Shown here: positions 8,067 through 14,504 of the stretch, one piece after another
Numbering within the stretch: position 1 is the stretch's first letter
Layout: every line of letters begins with the position of its first letter
Assembly: GCA_964646605.1 (NCBI GenBank)
Contig: CAZYEX010000071.1
Location: 1-14,504, forward strand
Length of the DNA: 14,504 nt
Direction of reading: 5' to 3'
DNA from: SBAX01 sp964646605
Lineage (GTDB): Bacteria; Planctomycetota; Phycisphaerae; UBA1845
Made by a program: the position numbers and the translations under genes
The notes under the pieces: model-generated
Seen by the model: only the letters and a program-made list of their open reading frames with translations
What the model was told of the DNA's origin: nothing
Databases searched by the model: none

Positions 8067-8393
8067 TTATTGGCATTGATCGGTCTTGGCCGCGAACACG
8101 AAATCGCTTTCCGTAAGTCCGTCGATCTTGTGGGTCCAGATCTCGAGGCGGGCCTTGCCCCACGCGAGGTAGATGTCGGGGTGGTGTCCCTGCTGATCGG
8201 CGATAACGCCCACACGGTTGACGAACGCGAGCGCTTTGGCGAAGTCGGGGAAAGTATAGGTCTTGGTCAAATGGTGGCCGCGTTCCACGGTCCATCCTCC
8301 AAGCTGCCGCAGGTACTCCGCCTGTTGCATTGCATCCAGCGGCGGAACGCCTCCGCGACACGGCACGCAGTTCTTCGTTGCAAGTTCGGACAT
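8067..8393 (-). CDS. Pterin-4a-carbinolamine dehydratase (PCD/DCoH, PhhB-type)
   Basis: A 108-residue protein matching the pterin-4-alpha-carbinolamine dehydratase family. The enzyme dehydrates 4a-hydroxytetrahydropterin during recycling of the cofactor of aromatic amino-acid hydroxylases; in bacteria lacking these it may act in other pterin pathways. Visible signature: the active-site pair and following turn QQGHHPDI (H70, H71, P72), then WTHKIDGLTESDFVFAAKTD with the third histidine H88 and the conserved GLTxxDF...AAK ending. WTVERGHHLTKTYTFPDF is the typical first beta-hairpin. The start at 8391-8393 is chosen because AAGGGAG lies nine bases upstream and the length then equals the family norm; the frame extends 13 codons further without support. 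No aromatic hydroxylase gene is adjacent. It is divergent from the DinB gene. Confidence 0.9.
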   Translation of the reverse strand: MSELATKNCVPCRGGVPPLDAMQQAEYLRQLGGWTVERGHHLTKTYTFPDFAKALAFVNRVGVIADQQGHHPDIYLAWGKARLEIWTHKIDGLTESDFVFAAKTDQCQ

Positions 8394-8565
8394 GAGTTGT
8401 GTCTCCCTTCTCATGAGCCCGCAGAATCCCACGCGCGCGCGTGGGGCTTGGCGCCCTTATACCGCACCTTGGTGGCTTGGTCGAGAAGTCGAGTTGCCCA
8501 GCGTGAAAGTCTCGGTATGCTTCCGGAGGTAGAGGGATTGCCGCAAACACGATTGGGAGATTCCC

Positions 8566-9054
8566 ATGCCGTCACCAACATCCGGGGAACGGGCGTTGCT
8601 GGTTCGACTCATCGACGAGGCCTACCAGGGCAAGGCTTGGCATGGACCGAACCTGAAGGCGTCGATTCGCCGAGTCACCGCCCAGGAGGCCTCCTGGCGG
8701 CCGGGCCCCAAACGCCGCAACATCGCCGAAATCGTCGTCCACTGCGCGTACTGGAAATACGCCGTGCGTCGCCGGATCCGCGGAGACAAACGCGGTTCGT
8801 TCGCCCTCGAAGGCAGCAATTGGTTCGCCCTGCCCGCGCCGCTGACCGACACAAAATGGCGGGACTACCTTCGCCTTCTCGATACGGAACATGCCGCCCT
8901 GCTCGAAGCCGTCGAGTCGGTATCGTGGGCGCAACTATGCCTGACCAAGGCCGGACCGGGAAAGTCCGTCGCCCCACACGTCTACGGCGCCGCCTTCCAC
9001 GATACCTACCACACCGGGCAAATCCGAACCCTTCGAGCGCTGATGAAGCCCTGA
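8566..9054 (+). CDS. DinB-family putative metal-binding protein
   Basis: A 162-residue four-helix-bundle protein of the DinB/YfiT type. The three histidines that usually bind a divalent metal are present: H59 in IAEIVVHCAYWKY, and H145 and H149 in AAFHDTYHTGQIRTLR. The spacing (helix 2, then HxxxH in the last helix) is the family pattern. Members act as thiol transferases or remain uncharacterised; the substrate here cannot be told from sequence. GGGAGA lies five bases before the ATG. The stop is about 120 bases upstream of the bipA start on the same strand, and no clear terminator separates them, so readthrough is possible. Confidence 0.82.
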   Translation: MPSPTSGERALLVRLIDEAYQGKAWHGPNLKASIRRVTAQEASWRPGPKRRNIAEIVVHCAYWKYAVRRRIRGDKRGSFALEGSNWFALPAPLTDTKWRDYLRLLDTEHAALLEAVESVSWAQLCLTKAGPGKSVAPHVYGAAFHDTYHTGQIRTLRALMKP

Positions 9055-9173
9055 CGCGAGTGGTTGTGGTATTGGTGCGGGTCGTGTAGCATCGCCTTTC
9101 TGCGCCGGGATCGTGACGCTGTCGTCAGCGCGCCCGCGTGGCCGGGTTCAGAACGGAAGAACGTGTAGCCCCT

Positions 9174-10994
<1,821 letters not shown>

Positions 10995-11596
10995 AACGCG
11001 CAACGATCCGGTGTAGCGTCAGCCTTTGCGAGTGCCAATGTAGCGTCACCCCTTGTGGGTGACGTGGTAGGCATCGGAATCCGTACTCGATGCGTCAAGC
11101 GCAAGCGACGGGTCGGGCAAACGCGGAATTGCAGGGACCAATTGTAGATCAAGATACGAGGGAAATGGGTTCGATTGCTGCAAAAACCGCCAAAGTGAAC
11201 ACAAACGAAGCCATTTCGAAGCCATGAATCCGCGTTTTCGACCCCGCCAGCGGGGGTTTTGGGTTCGTTGTGGTGAAATCGTTTTCTCATTTCGAGACAA
11301 AAGGAGAATTACCAATGACCAATTACCAGTGAGCGAATACCCCATGTTCGCTTTCCGCGGTCCGCCGTACGTTCCACGGGCCGCGTTCGGTATATGTTAG
11401 CATGGGGCCGGGGGAAGTCAAGGGGCGGCCGCGGATTTTCGATCGGCGATCCTTGACCCTGCGCGTAAAGGACAGGTTGTCGAATGTCGGTTACGAATTA
11501 CCAAGCACCAAGTGCCCATGACCTGAGACAGGGGACGAGGGAAACCGCTCGTACGAGAGTCCGTTCTCGCAAGCGGGCACGGATCCCTCGGTTGGT
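10995..11596. other. Gene-free interval between bipA and the CRISPR locus
   Basis: I see no credible gene in these about 600 bases: the open frames are Arg/Ser/Pro-rich and lack ribosome sites. The interval holds two imperfect direct copies of a 25-base unit (11012-11063). It also holds a small GC hairpin, CCCCG/CGGGG (11242-11255), followed by GTTTT, and three copies of AATTACCA (11307, 11321, 11496) near related ACCAATGACC and AGCACCAAGTGCC words. This looks like an accumulation of short intergenic repeats. No bipA terminator is obvious right after its stop. Confidence 0.6.
11012..11063. repeat. Two-copy direct repeat, second copy forming a hairpin
   Basis: Units 11012-11036 and 11039-11063 both start TGTAGCGTCA and match at 20 of 25 positions. 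The second unit contains CGTCACCC (11044-11051) and GGGTGACG (11057-11064), a perfect 8-bp stem with loop CTTGT. A related hairpin lies in the opposite orientation at 14352-14374. Confidence 0.65.
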
Positions 11597-11622
11597 TGGT
11601 TCGAGATAGAAATCTCGAACCA
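11597..11622 (-). terminator. Strong hairpin immediately beyond the last CRISPR repeat
   Basis: TGGTTCGAGAT (11597-11607) and ATCTCGAACCA (11612-11622) are exact inverse complements around a four-base loop, an 11-bp stem. It ends one base before the degenerate terminal repeat. In the inferred direction of array transcription (minus strand) it would be the first structure after the last repeat. The sequence after it is ACCAACC, not a U-tract, so intrinsic termination is doubtful. It could instead block 3' exonucleases or act as a processing signal. Confidence 0.45.
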
Positions 11623-11623
11623 G

Positions 11624-12450
11624 CTACCTGGCATGTCCCCGATTGGGGTCGCCTACAGCCAGTGGGAGACTGGTTAGGCCAAGCCCCCCCCTGCTGGTAC
11701 GTCCCCGATTGCGGTGGTCTACACCACCTTTCTGTTGGTAGACGAACGGCCGACCCCTGCTGGCACGTCCCCGATTGCGGTCGTCTACACCGCTCCTGAT
11801 CGGCGCTCTTGACCGCTTCTTCCTGCTGGCACGTCCCCGATTGCGGTCGTCTACACCCGGTGACGACGTGACGATGCAACACACGCCCCTGCTGGCACGT
11901 CCCCGATTGCGGTCGTCTACACCGCTCCATAAGGAGAACGCGCGGCTGAGGGCCCTGCTGGCACGTCCCCGATTGCGGTCGTCTACACCGTTGCCCACCG
12001 CAGGGGGGACCGACGTGCTCCTGCTGGCACGTCCCCGATTGCGGTCGTCTACACCCACTTGGAGAGCCACGCGAGGTGCTGCCGCCCTGCTGGCACGTCC
12101 CCGATTGCGGTCGTCTACACCCCTTTCGGTGGAACTTAGACTGCGCGGCTCCCTGCTGGCACGTCCCCGATTGCGGTCGTCTACACCGCAGCGTCCTCAG
12201 CCACGCCACGACATCGCCCTGCTGGCACGTCCCCGATTGCGGTCGTCTACACCCAGTAGAACCACCACGCGCAACCTACGCCCCTGCTGGCACGTCCCCG
12301 ATTGCGGTCGTCTACACCGAAATCCGGCGTGCCGCACAGACCATCTACCCTGCTGGCACGTCCCCGATTGCGGTCGTCTACACCCCTCTCCACCAGTCGT
12401 CATTGATCCATTCCCCTGCTGGCACGTCCCCGATTGCGGTCGTCTACACC
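11624..12450 (-). CRISPR. Type V-F CRISPR array, 13 repeats and 12 spacers
   Basis: Thirteen 36-base repeats start at plus-strand positions 11624, 11690, 11756, 11822, 11888, 11954, 12020, 12086, 12152, 12218, 12283, 12349 and 12415. Spacers are 30 bases except 12254-12282, which is 29. Read on the minus strand the repeat begins GGTGTAGACGACC and ends GACGTGCCAGCAGG. Eleven copies are identical. The copy at 11690 has two changes and the one at 11624 has seven, so decay is at the low-coordinate end, the leader-distal end. The array therefore runs from 12450 down to 11624, the same strand as cas12f. Pairing with both tracrRNA anti-repeats gives the same orientation. The repeat is GC-rich, unlike the AT-richer repeats of the well-studied Cas12f systems. 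Spacer targets cannot be identified from this window. Confidence 0.97.
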
Positions 12451-12480
12451 AGAGGTTCCATAAGTGCTTGTGAGCACGCC
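12451..12480 (-). other. Linker/leader between tracrRNA and first repeat
   Basis: Only 30 bases separate anti-repeat 1 from the leader-proximal repeat. They contain a 5-bp hairpin, GTGCT/AGCAC (12464-12477). Any array leader must therefore overlap the tracrRNA gene, and a transcript entering from cas12f or the tracrRNA would run straight into the array. Confidence 0.5.
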
Positions 12481-12488
12481 GGTTAGAC
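12481..12488 (-). promoter_or_regulatory. tracrRNA anti-repeat 1
   Basis: The minus-strand sequence GUCUAACC pairs with the first nine bases of the repeat, GGUGUAGAC, giving eight pairs with one bulged G. The position at the 3' end of the tracrRNA matches the first repeat:anti-repeat duplex of known Cas12f guides. Confidence 0.7.
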
Positions 12489-12514
12489 TGAAAACTCCGA
12501 AGAAAAAGTAGAGT

Positions 12515-12521
12515 GACATGC
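12515..12521 (-). promoter_or_regulatory. tracrRNA anti-repeat 2
   Basis: The minus-strand sequence GCAUGUC pairs with GACGUGC near the 3' end of the repeat, seven pairs including one G-U, leaving seven repeat bases before the spacer. It lies just 3' of the conserved core, where Un1Cas12f1 has its second short repeat:anti-repeat duplex. Confidence 0.65.
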
Positions 12522-12686
12522 TTGGTGAGCGTACGCGAAGGGCGAAATTCGCCGCTGATACGCGCACTTCTCAAAGTCCTTTAGGCCGAGCAGGTCGGCC
12601 TTCAGCCGCCGGTCCGCGATTGCCTGTTCGGCTAGCGTGACCTTGTATTGGCGGCCTCAATCCGCGTTACCGCGGTTCTTGGGTTT

Positions 12687-14171
12687 TCAAAGAGCGCCGG
12701 ACTCGGCGGCAGCCTGCGGCGCCTCTTCGTCCGTGGACTTCAGTCCCTGAATCTTGCATTGTTCCCTGATCCGTCGCTCGATGTCAAGTGTGGCGAGGTT
12801 ACGGGCGGCGTTGTAATCGGCATCGACCGGGCGGGTGGCGTAGTCGCAACCGGGATTGACGCACTGGAACCGCGCGGAGTACCCGGGACGGGACGCTTCG
12901 TCCCGCGCTGCGCGGTCGAAACCCGCGTTGATCGTCCCGCACGCGCTGCATCGACGGCTGGTGTAACGAGGGTTGACCTTGCGGACCGCAATTCCTTTTT
13001 CTTTCGCCTTGTATTCCAGGAATGCTTGAAGCTGGTGGTAGCGCCAGGACGCGCCGATGAACGTCCCCGTCAGGTTTTCCGCGAGCCCGGTCAGGTCCTC
13101 GATCTGTACAACGCCCGCGCCGTGATCGAGGGCGAATTGAATGACCGTGGCGGACAGTTGATGGTTGAGCGTGGTGTAAGCGTTGTGGATGCGTCCTTCC
13201 AGTTTTTCGATGGGTTGGAGTTTGCGTTTTCGTCCATGCCCGGAGCGGGCCGTCTCTTGACTGCTGATTTCGCGGCCCCCGCGCTGGATGTCGCGGCGTC
13301 GGGCCATGACTTGGCGCTGCAGCGAGCGAATGCGCGCCCCAAGAGCCCCGAAACTTCTGCGACCTAACCGCGCGTGGCCGTTGCTGATCGCGGCGTACAA
13401 CGGACATGAGAACCCGACATCGACACCGACGACAACGTCCTCTTTGAGACCTACGACCGGGGTTGCCGGAAAATCATAGGCGATGAACAACCACCACTTG
13501 GCCGTTTGCCGGTCTTGTTTGATTTCGAAGACACGTTGACGATACCCATCCAGGGACTGCTCACGATTAGCCAGAAGTCGATCGAGAATGGCCCGCGCGC
13601 CGTCACCAATCTTTTTGTCCTTGGTGGCTAACGCCACACGAGGGTAGGGTTGCAGACAAACCATCAGGTCCAGCTCAACGTCGCCGCTTGGCGTTTGCTC
13701 GAGTCGTTTGTATCCCAGCTTGTCGCAGCGCACCGGGATGGCCATATCGTTGCGGAAGGTAGGGAGCGATGTTTTGCCGCGTACGACTTGACTCCACTTG
13801 GCGTTGGTGGCGAGCCCTTTGATTTTGTACTGACTCAAGGCGCCGACGACAGCATCGGGAATGGCGCCGTTCTTTGAATAGACAATCGGATGGGTGCCCG
13901 GCTTTTCCTTGTCCGTGGCCTTACGGTTCTTCTGCTCTTCGAGGAGCATGGTTTTCAACCGCTCGTTCAATGCGGCGACTTTGGAGGGCGCATACGTCTG
14001 CGCTTGACCCGTACGGAAGAGGTGGAATGCGAGGTACTGCTCGCTGAGGGCCAGATTGGCCAGGCGGAAGACACGATATCGCACGTCGCGCAGGACTTGC
14101 CCAAGCTCATTCCACGTCCGCCCGTCGGCGGGTTTCAGGATACGAAAGCGAATGACCTTCGTGTGTCTCAT
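12687..14171 (-). CDS. cas12f: Miniature type V-F effector nuclease Cas12f (Cas14-like)
   Basis: A 494-residue RNA-guided nuclease. Cas12f proteins act as a dimer on one tracrRNA:crRNA and cut DNA with a single RuvC site. The N-terminus (TKVIRFRILKPADGRTWNELGQVLRDV) lines up with the start of AsCas12f1 as I recall it. The RuvC residues are D251 in VVGVDVGF, E358 in VVQIEDL and D452 in VDADYNAARN. Between the first two lie the bridge-like basic stretch and GHGRKRKLQPIEKLEGRI (311-328), shared with Cas12f1. A zinc knuckle is at C408-C411 and C437-C442, with a four-residue second spacing. PRYTSRRCSACG is shared with TnpB and Cas12f. The length lies between AsCas12f1 (about 420) and Un1Cas12f1 (about 530). 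A transposon TnpB is the alternative, but the adjacent tracrRNA and repeat array argue for Cas12f. The ribosome site is weak; the start is supported by alignment. No cas1, cas2 or cas4 lies in the window. Confidence 0.93.
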   Translation of the reverse strand: MRHTKVIRFRILKPADGRTWNELGQVLRDVRYRVFRLANLALSEQYLAFHLFRTGQAQTYAPSKVAALNERLKTMLLEEQKNRKATDKEKPGTHPIVYSKNGAIPDAVVGALSQYKIKGLATNAKWSQVVRGKTSLPTFRNDMAIPVRCDKLGYKRLEQTPSGDVELDLMVCLQPYPRVALATKDKKIGDGARAILDRLLANREQSLDGYRQRVFEIKQDRQTAKWWLFIAYDFPATPVVGLKEDVVVGVDVGFSCPLYAAISNGHARLGRRSFGALGARIRSLQRQVMARRRDIQRGGREISSQETARSGHGRKRKLQPIEKLEGRIHNAYTTLNHQLSATVIQFALDHGAGVVQIEDLTGLAENLTGTFIGASWRYHQLQAFLEYKAKEKGIAVRKVNPRYTSRRCSACGTINAGFDRAARDEASRPGYSARFQCVNPGCDYATRPVDADYNAARNLATLDIERRIREQCKIQGLKSTDEEAPQAAAESGAL

Positions 14172-14504
14172 CGGGCGTCTCGACCCTGCAGTCGTTCGGG
14201 AGCGGGAACTTTACCAGAGAGGAGGGGGTAACGAAAGTGGGAAAGGGAAAAAGACGGAGGACGCCTTCCTGGATACTCTCCGACCGCTTTTTTGGCTAAT
14301 CGCCATTCTGCCCTCGCCCGGGTCTGTGCTGGCGCTTGCGGTTCGGATGAGGCGCCACCCACGAGGGGTGGCGCTCAATACTGTTCGGCACGGGACATGC
14401 GTTTTGTGGAGGGGGTGGTTTGGGCGGTGCGATGATGCGGGGTGGCGGGACATGGTGGGTGGGCGGGGTGTTGGATATCGGCGCATCGTAAAGGGCCGGC
14501 GGAT
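14172..14504. other. Gene-free flank upstream of cas12f
   Basis: I see no convincing gene here; the minus-strand frame 14486-14211 is low-complexity and lacks a ribosome site. The stretch must hold the cas12f promoter unless transcription comes from beyond the edge, but no clear -35/-10 pair is recognisable. It contains the hairpin at 14352-14374 and a G-rich plus-strand tract (about 14408-14470). Confidence 0.5.
14352..14374. repeat. Perfect 9-bp hairpin, related to the one at 11044-11064
   Basis: GCGCCACCC (14352-14360) and GGGTGGCGC (14366-14374) pair exactly around the loop ACGAG. Read on the minus strand it matches the 11044-11064 hairpin except for a compensatory C-G/T-A stem change and one loop base, so the two are inverted members of one repeat family. 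Confidence 0.7.

Larger units (their letters stand above)
12481..12676 (-). ncRNA. Predicted Cas12f tracrRNA
   Basis: Between cas12f and the array, on the same strand, lies an RNA with the architecture of Cas12f tracrRNAs. In 5' to 3' order: a CCGCG/CGCGG hairpin with GUAA loop (12675-12662); a longer imperfect stem closed by GCCGCC/GGCGGC (12655-12605) with inner GGUC/GACC; and a GGCCGA/UCGGCC hairpin (12600-12584). The core follows, UGAGAAGUGCGCG (12573-12561), whose GUGCGCG pairs with CGCGUAC (12537-12531) and whose UGAG pairs with CUCA (12529-12526). Inside it is GGCGA/UCGCC (12553-12541). As I recall the AsCas12f1 and Un1Cas12f1 scaffolds, both carry the same GAGAAGUG ... AC(G)CUCG element directly after a small hairpin. 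Two anti-repeats follow. Exact ends are estimates. No clear promoter is visible, so it may be processed from the cas12f transcript. Confidence 0.85.

Noticed and set aside
7958..8215. Upstream extension of the nitroreductase reading frame
   Set aside because: It runs through the heptamer inverted repeat and the antisense of the pterin dehydratase gene.
7947..9089. Long plus-strand frame of 380 residues
   Set aside because: It is out of frame with the recognisable DinB gene and antisense to the pterin dehydratase; its first part is repeat DNA.
11242..11260. CCCCG/CGGGG hairpin followed by GTTTT as a rho-independent terminator of bipA
   Set aside because: It is about 250 bases beyond the bipA stop, the stem is short and the T-run is only four; there is no gene just upstream.
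11418..12574. Several long open frames on both strands across the array, with repeated GCRRPQSGTCQQ-, VDDRNRGRASR- or LLARPRLRSSTP-like translations
   Set aside because: The 66-base period is a multiple of three, so CRISPR repeats keep frames open; the translations are repeats of the array, not proteins.
12612..12623. Candidate plus-strand anti-repeat GTCCGCGATTGC (plus-strand tracrRNA)
   Set aside because: It would need a plus-strand tracrRNA, whereas the conserved GAGAAGUGC core, two other anti-repeats and array polarity all place the tracrRNA on the minus strand.
12648..13367. Plus-strand 239-residue open frame
   Set aside because: It is antisense to the conserved cas12f gene, which has recognisable motifs; the plus-strand product matches nothing I recognise.
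12687..14171. IS200/IS605 TnpB transposon gene
   Set aside because: RuvC and zinc motifs are shared with TnpB, but the N-terminus and the GHGRKRKLQPIEKL segment resemble Cas12f1, and a tracrRNA-like RNA and CRISPR array follow directly. No TnpA or IS605 end hairpins are seen.
14211..14486. Minus-strand 91-residue frame upstream of cas12f as an accessory Cas gene
   Set aside because: Pro/Arg/Ser-rich translation crossing a hairpin repeat, no ribosome site and no recognisable domain.

Overview
The window is GC-rich, densely coded chromosomal DNA. The gene set, an atypical seryl-tRNA synthetase, a TMTC-like TPR membrane protein and short intergenic hairpin and heptamer repeats suggest a member of the Planctomycetota (Phycisphaerae-like) or a close relative. 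That assignment is inference from style and gene content; there is no rRNA or other direct marker.

Positions 1-11000 hold ordinary, mostly unrelated genes. In order they are: the 3' end of a TMTC-like TPR membrane protein (+); a cyclic-2,3-diphosphoglycerate-synthetase-like P-loop protein (+); a small retropepsin-like aspartic protease (-); seryl-tRNA synthetase serS (+); a secreted DUF4139-type protein (+); a two-domain SagB/nitroreductase-type flavoprotein (-); a pterin-4a-carbinolamine dehydratase (-); a DinB-family protein (+); and the translational GTPase BipA/TypA (+). Heptamer TGCGGAA repeats flank the nitroreductase gene and supply its last codons.

Positions 11000-14504 hold the main feature, a compact class 2 type V-F CRISPR-Cas locus read entirely on the minus strand. 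Its order is cas12f (14171-12687), a predicted tracrRNA (about 12676-12481), a 30-nt linker, then an array of 13 repeats and 12 spacers (12450-11624). The 494-aa effector keeps the RuvC triad D251/E358/D452 and a C-terminal zinc-binding knuckle, and its ends match AsCas12f1-type proteins. The tracrRNA carries the GAGAAGUG...ACGCUC core known from AsCas12f1 and Un1Cas12f1 scaffolds, a hairpin just upstream of it, and two separate anti-repeats that pair with the 5' part and the 3' part of the repeat. Repeat decay at the low-coordinate end independently gives the same array orientation. A perfect 11-bp hairpin abuts the decayed last repeat.

No cas1, cas2 or cas4 lies in the window, so spacer acquisition must be encoded elsewhere or be lost. 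Two related hairpin repeats in opposite orientation (11044-11064 and 14352-14374) bracket the CRISPR locus. Together the parts form an apparently complete interference module: effector, guide scaffold and spacers.
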